Source: Planotetraspora kaengkrachanensis | GTDB lineage: Bacteria; Actinomycetota; Actinomycetes; Streptosporangiales; Streptosporangiaceae | Assembly (NCBI RefSeq): GCF_016862895.1 | Contig: NZ_BONV01000015.1 | Location: 124,001-188,000 of the forward strand | Reading direction: 5' to 3' | DNA length: 64,000 nt | In this document: piece by piece, positions 36,183 to 44,545 of the stretch | How positions within the stretch are numbered: position 1 is the first letter of the stretch | Layout of the letters: each line of letters begins with the position of its first letter | The notes under the pieces: model-generated | Told to the model about the DNA's origin: nothing | Database searches by the model: none | What the model saw: the letters and a program-made list of their open reading frames with translations, nothing else | Program-made: the position numbers and the translations under genes

Positions 36183-37438
36183 CCGACCAGGATCGCAGCC
36201 TTCCGGTTCTGCTCCGCCCCGGAGACCACGCGGAACGACATCAGCGCGGCGAACATGCACAGGACGCCCGCGCCGTACCAGGCGAGGTCGTAGTTTCCGA
36301 GATGGTCGCGGGTGACGCCCGCCACGCTCGCCGCGATCGCCGCACCGATCTGGTGCGACGCGAACACCCAGCCGAAGACCACCGACCCCTCCGCGCCGAA
36401 GATCTTCCGGCACAGGGCCACGGTCGGCGGCACGGTCGCCACCCAGTCGAGGCCGTAGAAGACGATGAAGACGAGCATGCTGGGCTGGGTCGTCGCGGCG
36501 AACAGCTGGGGCAGGATCAGGAGGGACAGGCCGCGCAGCGCGTAGTAGACGGTGAGGAGGATGCGCGAGTCCACCCGGTCGCTCAGCCAGCCGGACAGGA
36601 CGGTTCCCGCGATGTCGAAGACGCCGATGACCGCGAGCAGCGAGGCTGCGGCCGTCTCCCCCATGCCGTGGTCGTGCGCCGCCGGGATGAAGTGGGTGCC
36701 CACCAGCCCGTTCGTGCTCGCCCCACAGATCGCGAACCCGCCGACCAGATACCAGAAGCGCCTGTGCCGCGCCGCCTGGCCGAGCACGCGGAACGCCCGG
36801 GCGGCCGCTCCCCCGCCGGCGGTCCGTACGGCCGGCTCGGTGGCGCCCAGCGCGGTCAGGCCGATCTCCTCCGGGGTGTCGCGGAGCAGGAACCACACGA
36901 GCGGGACGACGGCGAGGGCGGCGGCCGCCACGGTCAGCGACGCGGTCCGCCAGCCCTGCATCTCGGCCAGGTGCGCGAGCACCGGGAGGAACAGGAGCTG
37001 GCCCGTCGCGCCACCGGCCGTCAGCACCCCGGTGACGAGGCCGCGATGCCGGACGAACCACCGGTCGGTGAGCGTCGCCGCGAAGACGAGCGCCATCGAC
37101 CCCGTGCCCGCCCCGACGAGCACTCCCCACAGGGCGACGAGCTGCCAGCTCGCGGTCATGAAGACGGTGAGGGCGCTGCCCGCCGTGACCAGCAGCAGGG
37201 CGCAGGTCACCACCCGCCGCATGCCGAACCGGTCCATCAGGGCCGCCGCGAAGGGCGCGAACAGGCCGTAGAACATCAGGTTGACCGAGACCGCGAGCGA
37301 GATCGTGCCCCTCGTCCACCCGAACTCGTCCTGCAGCGGGGTGATCAGCACTCCGGGGGTCGCCCGGAATCCCGCGGCTCCGATGATGGCGACGAAGGCG
37401 ACGGCGGCCACTAGCCAGGCGCGATGCAACGATCTCAT
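36179..37438 (-). CDS. MFS transporter, oxalate:formate antiporter/monocarboxylate-type
   Basis: 419 residues with 12 predicted helices. The first repeat holds GFRATPGVLITPLQDEFGWTRGTISLAVSVNLMFYGLFAPFAAALMDRFGMRR, typical of the OFA/MCT branch, which carries monocarboxylates or dicarboxylates. Substrate unknown. It is coupled to the Pth2-like gene downstream by a GTGA overlap and divergent from a GlxA-type regulator 72 bp away, which may control it. Confidence 0.87.
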   Translation of the reverse strand: MRSLHRAWLVAAVAFVAIIGAAGFRATPGVLITPLQDEFGWTRGTISLAVSVNLMFYGLFAPFAAALMDRFGMRRVVTCALLLVTAGSALTVFMTASWQLVALWGVLVGAGTGSMALVFAATLTDRWFVRHRGLVTGVLTAGGATGQLLFLPVLAHLAEMQGWRTASLTVAAAALAVVPLVWFLLRDTPEEIGLTALGATEPAVRTAGGGAAARAFRVLGQAARHRRFWYLVGGFAICGASTNGLVGTHFIPAAHDHGMGETAAASLLAVIGVFDIAGTVLSGWLSDRVDSRILLTVYYALRGLSLLILPQLFAATTQPSMLVFIVFYGLDWVATVPPTVALCRKIFGAEGSVVFGWVFASHQIGAAIAASVAGVTRDHLGNYDLAWYGAGVLCMFAALMSFRVVSGAEQNRKAAILVG

Positions 37439-37510
37439 GAGCCCACATCCTGAACGGAGCGGCGGGCACCGGCCAGTGGCCGGAAGGCCAAGATGTGAAA
37501 GAATCCGGCC

Positions 37511-38539
37511 ATGCATCGCATCGCCATGGTGGTCCTGGACGATTTCGCGACGCTCGACGTCGGCATCCCCGGCCAGGTGTTCTGGGCCGCCCTCGACCCC
37601 GACCGGCTCTACGAGATCGTCACCTGCACACCGGACGGCCTGCCCGTGCGGACCTCGGCGGCGGGGTACGCCCTGACGCCCGACCACGATCTCAGCGTGC
37701 TGAAGACCGCCGACACGGTGCTGGTCCCGGGCATCCACGGGGGCTCCGCACTGACCGACGGCACGATCGACCCGTCCCTGCGGACGGCGTTGCGGGAGGC
37801 CGCCCAGCACAGCCGGCTCATCTCCATCTGCACCGGCGCGTTCGTCCTCGCCGCCGCCGGTCTGCTCGACGGCCGCCCGGCGACGACGCACTGGCGCAAC
37901 GCCGACCGGTTCCGCGAGTTGTTCCCCCGTGTACGGCTCAGGCCCGACGTGCTGTTCGTCGACGACGGGGACATCCTGACCTCGGCGGGCGTCTCCGCCG
38001 GGATCGACCTGTGCCTGCACGTGATCCGGCGCGACCACGGCAGCAAGGTCGCCAACCGCACGGCCAAGCGCTGCGTGACGGCACCGTTCAGGGAAGGCGG
38101 CCAGGCGCAGTACATCGACCGGCCGCTGCCCGATCCCCTCGACACGAGCACGGCGTCCACCCGCACCTGGATGCAGGAGAACCTGCACGACCCACTCGAC
38201 CTGACCGTCCTGGCGGCCCACGCCCGCATGAGCGTCCGGACGTTCACCCGGCGGTTCCGCGAGGAGACGGGCCTGAGCCCGGCGAGGTGGCTGGCCCGGC
38301 TGCGGGTGGAGCACGCGCGCCACCTGCTGGAGACGACCGACCTGTCCGTCGACGTGATCGCCCGCCAGGCCGGGTTCGGCACGGCCGTCTCGTTGCGGCA
38401 GCACCTCCACACGGCCGTCGGCGTGTCCCCTCTGGCCTACCGCCAGGCGTTCCGCACGCCGGCCGCCGATCCCGCCGTCATCCGCGCGGCCGTCGCGACC
38501 GGGGTCGCCGACGGCGCGGCCCTTCCGCGGCCGGCGTGA
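37511..38539 (+). CDS. GlxA-type transcriptional regulator (DJ-1/PfpI domain plus AraC HTH), copy 1
   Basis: 342 residues. The N-terminal DJ-1/PfpI domain (about 1-190; SICTGAFVLAAAGLLDGRPATTHWRN) contains the nucleophile-elbow-like Cys in ICTGAF. The C-terminal AraC domain (about 220-320) has two helix-turn-helix motifs (LDLTVLAAHARMSVRTFTRRFREETGLSPARWL; DVIARQAGFGTAVSLRQHLHTAVGVSPLAYR). It is divergent from the MFS gene and probably regulates it. A second protein of the same architecture lies at 39418. Confidence 0.9.
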   Translation: MHRIAMVVLDDFATLDVGIPGQVFWAALDPDRLYEIVTCTPDGLPVRTSAAGYALTPDHDLSVLKTADTVLVPGIHGGSALTDGTIDPSLRTALREAAQHSRLISICTGAFVLAAAGLLDGRPATTHWRNADRFRELFPRVRLRPDVLFVDDGDILTSAGVSAGIDLCLHVIRRDHGSKVANRTAKRCVTAPFREGGQAQYIDRPLPDPLDTSTASTRTWMQENLHDPLDLTVLAAHARMSVRTFTRRFREETGLSPARWLARLRVEHARHLLETTDLSVDVIARQAGFGTAVSLRQHLHTAVGVSPLAYRQAFRTPAADPAVIRAAVATGVADGAALPRPA

Positions 38540-38601
38540 TCACCTGGCCGGCGTCTCATGGATGACCGCTCCGGACCGGGGCACCCGGCCGGAGCGCCTG
38601 G

Positions 38602-38817
38602 TCAGCCGACCCGCGCCCGGCGGCGGGTCCGGCCGGTCGGTCCCTGCCATGTGTGGGGTCCACGCGGCTCCCGCCCCGGCTCGCGCAGCTCCGGGGGCCG
38701 TCCCTCACGGTCGGCGCGCCTCTTGCGGACGATCCACCAGCCGATGCCGAGCAGGATGAGCCCCAGAGGCGTGCGGGCCAGCCAGCGGGTGACGAGGAGC
38801 TGAAAAATCCGCTTCAT
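38602..38817 (-). CDS. Small single-helix membrane protein
   Basis: 71 residues: MKRIFQLLVTRWLARTPLG, then a hydrophobic helix (LILLGIGWWIV) and a highly basic tail. Short proteins of this form recur in Streptosporangiales; I think it resembles DUF6203 but cannot confirm. Ribosome site is weak. It converges on GlxA copy 1. Confidence 0.5.
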   Translation of the reverse strand: MKRIFQLLVTRWLARTPLGLILLGIGWWIVRKRRADREGRPPELREPGREPRGPHTWQGPTGRTRRRARVG

Positions 38818-38857
38818 ACCCGTTCGACTACCCGTGGCCTGTCCTTTCATGTGGCCG

Positions 38858-39316
38858 TCAGCAGTCACACGTGATGGACCCGACGGGAGCGGTCAGCGGG
38901 TCGACCGGCCGGCGTTCCACGCCGTCGTCGGTCTCGACGGGAAAGCCCTCCCGTGTCCAGTACTCGAAGCCGCCGATCATCTCCTTGACCGCGTAGCCGA
39001 GCCTGGCGAACTCCAGCGCGGCCCGGGTCGCACCGTTGCAGCCGGGCCCCCAGCAGTACGTCACCACGGTGACGTGACGAGGGATCATCGAGGCGGCCCT
39101 GTCCGCGATCTCGCTCGTGGGCAGGTGCACGGCGCCCCTGATCCTGCCCTGCCGCCAGCTCTCGTCGCCGCGGGAGTCCACGACCACGATGCCGGGCTCG
39201 CCGGCGGCCAGGTCGGCGTGGACGTCGGACGCGTCCGTCTCATATGACAGCCGCCCGGAGAAGTGGGCGATCGCGGCGGCGCCGTCGGCCGCGGGGGTGC
39301 TCGTGACGAAGGACAT
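38858..39316 (-). CDS. Rhodanese-like domain protein
   Basis: 152 residues, a single rhodanese domain. The likely active-site loop is YCWGPGCNGATRAA with C88 as the sulfur-carrying cysteine. A C-terminal CDC-type tail (SITCDC) adds two more cysteines. It probably transfers sulfane sulfur to cyanide or a thiol acceptor. It is divergent from GlxA copy 2 (about 100 bp between starts), which may control it. Confidence 0.88.
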   Translation of the reverse strand: MSFVTSTPAADGAAAIAHFSGRLSYETDASDVHADLAAGEPGIVVVDSRGDESWRQGRIRGAVHLPTSEIADRAASMIPRHVTVVTYCWGPGCNGATRAALEFARLGYAVKEMIGGFEYWTREGFPVETDDGVERRPVDPLTAPVGSITCDC

Positions 39317-39417
39317 CGTCCGCCTCCAGATCTCGGTTCGTTCCTGGGAGCAAGGCTGCCGGGCGGAGGCCGTCTCCGAGGAGTGGCACGAATGCCCTAT
39401 ATCGCTAATATCCAGCC

Positions 39418-40440
39418 ATGCTCGAACGCCGCGGCACCCGTACCGTCTCGGTCCTGGCCTTCGACGGCATGAGCCCCTTCGAGCTGGGATGCGTGGTCGA
39501 ACTGTTCGGCCTGCCCCGGCCGGAATTGGGCGTCCCGTGGTACGACCTCCAGGTCTGCGCCGAGTCCGCCGGGCCGCTCAAGGCCGTCGGCGGCTTCACC
39601 GTTCAGGCGGCCCACGACCTGGAGGATTTCGCGGCGGCCAGGACGGTCATCGTCCCGGGCGTACCCGACGTCCGGGGCGCGGTCTCCCCCGCGCTGGTCG
39701 CGGCGCTGCGGGCGGCCCACGACCGGGGGGCCAGGGTCGTCTCGATCTGCTCGGGGGCCTTCGCCCTCGCGGCGGCGGGCCTGCTCGACGGCAGGGAGGC
39801 GACGACCCACTGGAAGTACGCCGCGATCCTGCAGCAACGGTTCCCCGAGGTCAGGGTGAACCCCGGCGTGCTCTACGTGGACGGCGGAGACGTCCTCACC
39901 AGCGCGGGCAGCGCCGCGGGGATCGACCTGCTGATCCACCTGGTCAGGCTCGACCACGGCCCGAGCGTGGCCAACGCCGTGGCCCGGCGGCTGGTCGTGC
40001 CGCCCCACCGCGAGGGCGGTCAGGCCCAGTTCATCGAGGCCGCCGTCACCCCCGTGGACGACGACGACGCCGTCGGACGGGCGATGGAGTGGGCTCTGGC
40101 CCATCTCAGCGAGCCGATCACGGTAGCCGTGCTCGCCGGGGTCGCGCGGATGTCGCCGCGCAGCTTCGTCCGCCATTTCAACCGGCGGACCGGGACGAGC
40201 CCGCTCCGCTGGGTCGTCGCGCAGCGGATCACGGCCAGCCTGCCCCTGCTGGAGACCACGGCGGTGCCGGTCGAGGAGGTGGGCGCCGCCGTCGGCTTCG
40301 AGAGCCCGGTGACGTTCCGCCACCATTTCGCCCGTGCCATGCGGACGTCCCCCTCGGCGTACCGGCGGACGTTCGGGGCGGTTCTCCGCCGGGACACGGC
40401 GCCCGCCGGCTCAGCGGGCGAGCGACTCCACGAAACGTGA
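39418..40440 (+). CDS. GlxA-type transcriptional regulator (DJ-1/PfpI domain plus AraC HTH), copy 2
   Basis: 340 residues with the same architecture as the regulator at 37511. The DJ-1/PfpI domain has SICSGAFALAAAGLLDGREATTHWKYA, and the AraC domain has ITVAVLAGVARMSPRSFVRHFNRRTGTSPLRWV and VEEVGAAVGFESPVTFRHHFARAMRTSPSAYRRTF. It is divergent from the rhodanese gene. Its last 30 bp overlap the 3' end of the convergent SDR gene, so the two reading frames share DNA. Confidence 0.9.
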   Translation: MLERRGTRTVSVLAFDGMSPFELGCVVELFGLPRPELGVPWYDLQVCAESAGPLKAVGGFTVQAAHDLEDFAAARTVIVPGVPDVRGAVSPALVAALRAAHDRGARVVSICSGAFALAAAGLLDGREATTHWKYAAILQQRFPEVRVNPGVLYVDGGDVLTSAGSAAGIDLLIHLVRLDHGPSVANAVARRLVVPPHREGGQAQFIEAAVTPVDDDDAVGRAMEWALAHLSEPITVAVLAGVARMSPRSFVRHFNRRTGTSPLRWVVAQRITASLPLLETTAVPVEEVGAAVGFESPVTFRHHFARAMRTSPSAYRRTFGAVLRRDTAPAGSAGERLHET

Positions 40441-41205
40441 CATCCCGCTGAGCCAGCGGTCGGGGTCGCCGGCCTTCATCTGGAAGAAGCCGGCCACCTC
40501 CGGATGGGGCAGGATGTAGAACCGCTCCGCGTCCAGGCCCTCGACCACGTGGCCCGCGACCTCCTCGGGTTCGAGCACGGCTCCGGAGGAGATGACGGCA
40601 CGGGCCGTGAGGTTCTCGTCCTCGAGGTCCTCCCGCATCATCCCGGTGCGCACTCCCTGAGGGCACAGCACGCTGACCCCGATGCCCCTGGCCCGGTAGT
40701 GGATCGCCACCCACTCGGCGAAGGAGATCGCCGCCGCCTTGCTCACGGCGTACGGCGCGTCGCCGGGGCAGTTCACCAGGCCCGCGGCCGAGCAGGTGTT
40801 GAGCAGGTATCCGCCGCCGCGCTCGACCATGGCGGGAAGAACCGCGCGGGCGGCGTAGACGTGGGCGAGGGTGTTGACCGCGAGGGTGCGCGACCACTCC
40901 TCGTCCGTCGCCTCCTCCACGCCGTGGCCGGTGATGATCCCGGCGTTGGAGCAGAACAGGGCGATCGGGCCGAGGGAACGCTCGGCGGTGTCGACGATCG
41001 CCCGGACGTCGTCCTCGACGCTCACGTCCGCCCGGACGGCCCTCGCGCGATCGCCGATCCGTTCCGCGACGGCGGCCGCGCCCGCCTCGTCCAGGTCGGC
41101 CACGAGGATCCCGGCCGCCCCTTCCTCGGCGAACCGCAACGCCATGGCGCGGCCGATCCCGCTCGCCGCACCGGTCACGACGACCACCTTGTCCTGAACT
41201 CGCAT
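40411..41205 (-). CDS. Short-chain dehydrogenase/reductase (SDR)
   Basis: 264-residue NAD(P)-dependent enzyme with TGAASGIGRA, CSNAGIITGH, the catalytic YAVSK and a preceding serine region (NTCSAAGL). Similar to the SDR at 30369. GGAGG lies six bases before the ATG at 41205. A TetR-type palindrome sits 14 bp upstream, so an unlinked TetR repressor probably controls it. Its 3' end overlaps the convergent regulator by 30 bp. Confidence 0.88.
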   Translation of the reverse strand: MRVQDKVVVVTGAASGIGRAMALRFAEEGAAGILVADLDEAGAAAVAERIGDRARAVRADVSVEDDVRAIVDTAERSLGPIALFCSNAGIITGHGVEEATDEEWSRTLAVNTLAHVYAARAVLPAMVERGGGYLLNTCSAAGLVNCPGDAPYAVSKAAAISFAEWVAIHYRARGIGVSVLCPQGVRTGMMREDLEDENLTARAVISSGAVLEPEEVAGHVVEGLDAERFYILPHPEVAGFFQMKAGDPDRWLSGMSRFVESLAR

Positions 41206-41217
41206 GCGACCCCTCCG

Positions 41218-41233
41218 AACCGACCAGTCGGTA
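41218..41233 (-). promoter_or_regulatory. TetR-type operator upstream of the SDR gene
   Basis: The sequence AACCGACCAGTCGGTA contains the perfect arms ACCGAC and GTCGGT around a 2-bp centre (41219-41232). ACCGAC-N2-GTCGGT palindromes are common actinobacterial TetR-family operators. No tetR gene is in the window. Confidence 0.55.
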
Positions 41234-41362
41234 TCGGAACCTACGCGCCCGTCGCGGCGGCCGTCAACGCGGCCTGCAGTACGGGATCGGCGGGGAGAAC
41301 CACACGGTCCTGCCCGTCGAAGACGTCAGCGCGGCCCACGCCGAGTTCACCGGTGAGGCCGC

Positions 41363-42028
41363 TCAGAGCTGCTCGCGCCGGCAGTTGAAGAACAGCTGGA
41401 TCTCCGGTGGGGCCTGGGTGGTCGCCGGGGCGTACGAGATGTGGTTCTCGGTCAGGACGGTGAAGCCGGCGTCCTCGACCGCCGCTCGCAACTCGTCGCG
41501 CAGATAGCCGGTCACCCGCACCGGCGCCCCGAGGAACTGGAAGGGAACGTCGTCGAGGTCGATCTCCACCATGCTCAGCGAGAACAGCCCGCCGGGCGCG
41601 AGCGCCGAGTAGATCTTGCCGAGGGCCTCGGTGATGCCCGCGCGGGGCAACATCAGCAGCGAGAAGAACGCGGTCACCGCGTCGAAGGCGCCGAGTGAGC
41701 CGTCCAGCTCGAGCACGTCGAGCTCCAGGAACGTGCCCTCGGGGACGTTCTCCCGCGCGATCTCGAGCATGACCGGGGAGATGTCGATGCCGGTCACCTC
41801 GCAACCGGCCTGTGCGAACTGCTGCGCGCTGGGCGCTCCGGTTCCGCAGCCCACATCGAGGACGCGCGAGCCGGGCTTGAGCTGCTTGATCAACCATTCC
41901 CCAGCGGCGACTTGTCCCTCTTTATGGGGAAATGCGTCGTCGTAGCGGACACCGATGCGGTTGAACGCCTCCGCCTGCAGTGCGCGGTACTCCTGCCGGG
42001 CGCTACCCGAACCAGATTCGATTGTCAT
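41363..42028 (-). CDS. Class I SAM-dependent methyltransferase
   Basis: 221 residues. The SAM-binding motif I is VLDVGCGTGAPSAQQFAQAGCEVTGIDIS, followed by FDAVTAFFSLLMLPR and LAPGGLFSLSM. Substrate unknown. It starts at ATG 42028 with only a GGTGG-like ribosome site. The 227 bp upstream are unusually AT-rich for this genome and adjoin a decayed ltrA fragment, so this edge may be a rearrangement site. Confidence 0.87.
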   Translation of the reverse strand: MTIESGSGSARQEYRALQAEAFNRIGVRYDDAFPHKEGQVAAGEWLIKQLKPGSRVLDVGCGTGAPSAQQFAQAGCEVTGIDISPVMLEIARENVPEGTFLELDVLELDGSLGAFDAVTAFFSLLMLPRAGITEALGKIYSALAPGGLFSLSMVEIDLDDVPFQFLGAPVRVTGYLRDELRAAVEDAGFTVLTENHISYAPATTQAPPEIQLFFNCRREQL

Positions 42029-42176
42029 CTACGCCACCAATGGTGCTCATCCGACTCCTGCTTCTCCTGAATAGAGGGTGGCCACTATTCGAGTCAAGCC
42101 ATTTCACCATAAATTCAGCATTATCCCAGTTCTGCGAGGTCAAGGCGGGTTGTCAAATTGCGCCTCCCACGCGAAT

Positions 42177-42192
42177 GCCGTCATTAGACGGC
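42177..42192. terminator. Small hairpin in the AT-rich gap
   Basis: GCCGTC-ATTA-GACGGC, a perfect 6-bp stem with a 4-nt loop followed by TAAAAG. It lies between the methyltransferase start and the ltrA remnant and may be a leftover terminator. Confidence 0.35.
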
Positions 42193-42255
42193 TAAAAGCC
42201 TTAACGTAGAGATAACTCCCATCTACTTCCGTTTCGTACGGAATATCCCCAACGT

Positions 42256-42640
42256 GTGGTCCGTGACGACGGACTCGGGCCTGCTGCGCTCGCCCGCTCG
42301 GCCCACACCTTCCTCCACCCGCCCATGGTCGCGGGCATCGTCGCGTCCGCGGTCGGCGACGAGTTGGTCATCAGCCATCCGGGCGAGGCCCGCGTGGAGG
42401 TCGCCCTGACCGCGTCGAGCGGACCGGTGCTCTTCCTCGCCGGTCACGCCCTGTTCAAGCGCGTGCTCTGGGGGCACCTCCCCGCGTCCCATCTCGCCGG
42501 GGTCGCGGCCCTGATCGCCCTCATGCCCGCCGAGTTCGTGGCGCTCGCTGTGGCCGCCGCCGCGGTGACGGTCGTCGTCGCCGTCGCGAGCTGGGAGTCG
42601 CTCCGCCGCGGGCCGCGCGCCTCGCTCGGAATTACCCGAC
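42256..42640 (+). pseudogene. 3' fragment of a low-temperature-requirement A (LtrA) family membrane protein
   Basis: The reading frame matches only the C-terminal part of LtrA proteins: SAHTFLHPPMVAGIVASAVGDELVISHPGEARV..., SGPVLFLAGHALFKRVLWGH, then two hydrophobic helices. Full-length LtrA proteins have nearly 400 residues; about 120 remain, with no start-proximal half upstream. It is best read as a truncated, non-functional copy. Confidence 0.6.
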
Positions 42641-42711
42641 AAGCCAGATTTTTTCCACCTTTCTCGGGACTTGACCAAATCCTGACTCTCGATCTACCGT
42701 AGCCGCCAATT

Positions 42712-42730
42712 GTTAGTAAGCCTTCCTAAC
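42712..42730 (+). promoter_or_regulatory. Palindromic operator upstream of the chitosanase gene
   Basis: GTTAGTAAGCCTTCCTAAC is an imperfect palindrome 15 bp before the GH75 start. From memory it resembles the operator bound by CsnR-type (ROK) repressors of actinobacterial chitosanase genes (GTTAGGAAA-TTTCCTAAC type), matching at about 15 of 19 positions. Confidence 0.55.
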
Positions 42731-42745
42731 TTCTGGAGGTGAGGG

Positions 42746-43825
42746 ATGCGAAGGACCCCCCGCTTCGCATCAGCGCTGGTGATGCTGGGTCTCGTGGCGG
42801 CCGGCCTGTTCGCCGGAGGCTCCGCGAACGCGGCGACCAACCGGTTGGAGGCGGAGAACGCCGTCGTCTCCCAGGGCGTGGTCGAGGCGAACCACGCCGG
42901 CTACTCCGGCAGCGGATTCGTCAACGGCGACAACGTCTCGGGCAGCTACACCGAATGGACCGTGACCGCGGCGGCCGCCGGCAGCTCGACCCTGGCGATC
43001 CGCTACTCCAACGGACCGAGCACGACCCGGACCGCGAACATCGCGGTCAACGGCACCGTCGTCTCGGCCAACCGCGCGTTCAACAGCACCGGCAACTGGG
43101 ACACCTGGGCGACCGTCTCGATCACCACGAACCTCAACGCGGGCGCCAACAAGGTGCGGATCACCGCCGCGAACGCGGACGGCAACCCGAACTTCGACTA
43201 CATCGACGCCACCACACCCGGCGGGGGCGGCGGCACCGTCACCGCCGACCAGTTGCTGGCCAAGGTGACGTCGTGCTCGCAGATCTCCAGCGGCAAGTAC
43301 AAGACCGACGAGGACGTCAGCACGGCGACGGTCCCGGTGTGCCAGAAGACCGGCGCGGTGTTCTGGAAGGCCGACATGGACATCGACTGCGACGGCGTCC
43401 GCACCACCCAGTGCAACGAGGACACCGACTGCTGCTTCTACCCCGACACCGCCTGCCACACGACGGGCGACTCCCCCCTCAACTCCGCGGCCCTGCCGTA
43501 CGTCGTGGTGCCGAGCTCGAGCAGCATCTGGAACTACACGTCGAAGGGCATCGGTTGCGGCACGGTGGTCGCCGTCATCTACAACGGCAAGATCGAGTAC
43601 GCGGTGGTCGGCGACACCGGACCCACGCAGATCATCGGTGAGGCGTCCCACAAGGCGGCCTCCGACCTGGGCATCGACCCCGACCCCAGCACCGGCGGCA
43701 CCGACGGGCCGGTGACGTACGTCGTCTTCACCGGCTCGGGCACCAAGGTCTCGGCCGTCGAGAACCACCAGCAGGCCGTCACCCTCGGCCAGCAACTCGC
43801 CCAGCAGTTCGTCTCCGCCAACTGA
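42746..43825 (+). CDS. Secreted GH75 chitosanase with N-terminal CBM35-like domain
   Basis: 359-residue exported enzyme that should cleave chitosan outside the cell. Signal peptide 1 to about 30 (RFASALVMLGLVAAGLFAGGSANA). A CBM35-like carbohydrate-binding module at about 31-157 (RLEAENAVVSQGVV...GYSGSGFVN...) is followed by a Gly-rich linker. The GH75 catalytic domain (about 165-359) has DMDIDCDG (210-217) and GEASHKAASDLGI. Many cysteines fit an extracellular disulfide-bonded fold. GGAGGT precedes the ATG. An operator-like palindrome suggests substrate-dependent control. Confidence 0.92.
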   Translation: MRRTPRFASALVMLGLVAAGLFAGGSANAATNRLEAENAVVSQGVVEANHAGYSGSGFVNGDNVSGSYTEWTVTAAAAGSSTLAIRYSNGPSTTRTANIAVNGTVVSANRAFNSTGNWDTWATVSITTNLNAGANKVRITAANADGNPNFDYIDATTPGGGGGTVTADQLLAKVTSCSQISSGKYKTDEDVSTATVPVCQKTGAVFWKADMDIDCDGVRTTQCNEDTDCCFYPDTACHTTGDSPLNSAALPYVVVPSSSSIWNYTSKGIGCGTVVAVIYNGKIEYAVVGDTGPTQIIGEASHKAASDLGIDPDPSTGGTDGPVTYVVFTGSGTKVSAVENHQQAVTLGQQLAQQFVSAN

Positions 43826-43883
43826 ACGCGTGATGTGCCCGCCCCGGCGCCGCGGGGCGGGCACGTCACGTTCCCTCCGGCGG

Positions 43884-44360
43884 TCACACCATGAGGGCCC
43901 AGATCATGAAGGCGAAGGCGGCGAGGTGGACGAAGGTGCGGGCGACGTTCCAGCGCACCCACCTGCGCTCGAACCGCTGCCGCGCCAGGGCGTGCTCGGC
44001 CGCCGGGGCCGCCTCGTCGACCTTGTCGAGCGCGTTGTTGAGCGGGATGTTGACGGAGAACGTGAGCACGAGGGCCAGCGCGTACGTCACGAACGCCGCC
44101 ACCAGCGGGGGCGTCTGCGGCTCACCGAGATGGAGGAGCGCCGCCGCCAGGGTCAGCAGGGCCGACCCGCCGAAGGCCAGAAGGAACAGGCCGTTCTGGA
44201 TGGCGATGTTGATCCTGCGCATCGCCACCACGAAGGTCCGGTCGTCGGACGCGGCCAGGCCGGGCATCACCGAGACCGAGTACGCGTAGAACAGCCCTGC
44301 CATCAGCCCCGTCGTCATCGTGGCCGCGAACAGGACCACCGTGCGCAGCGACTCGCTCAT
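43884..44360 (-). CDS. DUF1772 membrane protein
   Basis: 158 residues with four hydrophobic segments (VVLFAATMTTGLMAGLFYAYSVSVMPGLA; NGLFLLAFGGSALLTLAAALLHLG; LVAAFVTYALALVLTFSVNIPLNNAL; VHLAAFAFMIWALMV), the DUF1772/anthrone-oxygenase-like pattern. Function unassigned in bacteria. It is divergent from an AraC-family regulator. Its ATG overlaps the stop of a possible small upstream ORF (ATGA). Confidence 0.82.
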   Translation of the reverse strand: MSESLRTVVLFAATMTTGLMAGLFYAYSVSVMPGLAASDDRTFVVAMRRINIAIQNGLFLLAFGGSALLTLAAALLHLGEPQTPPLVAAFVTYALALVLTFSVNIPLNNALDKVDEAAPAAEHALARQRFERRWVRWNVARTFVHLAAFAFMIWALMV

Positions 44361-44464
44361 GACGTCTCCCCCTCGCCCGGCGTGGCCGCCCCGGGGGCGT
44401 GGCCGGCGAAGTCGCGGATCGCGGTGGCCGCACCGGTCGCCCTCTTGTCTCCGTTTCCTGTCAT
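44357..44464 (-). CDS. Possible 35-residue small ORF coupled to the DUF1772 gene
   Basis: ATG at 44464 opens MTGNGDKRATGAATAIRDFAG..., ending in a TGA that overlaps the DUF1772 ATG (ATGA). The overlap is the main support; codon use and homology cannot be judged at this length. It may only be leader sequence. Confidence 0.2.
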   Translation of the reverse strand: MTGNGDKRATGAATAIRDFAGHAPGAATPGEGETS

Positions 44465-44545
44465 GGCTCCAGTGAAGTCCGCCCGGGCGATCCCCGCCAT
44501 CGCTGAGAATCCCGATGGCATGTCCGAGTGTCTAGACTCGGGCGC

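Noticed and set aside
41234-41362. Possible decayed coding fragment (plus-strand reading LQYGIGGENHTVLPVEDVSAAHAEFTG)
   Set aside because: It looks protein-like but is short, lacks a start, and I could not assign a family. It may be chance in GC-rich DNA.
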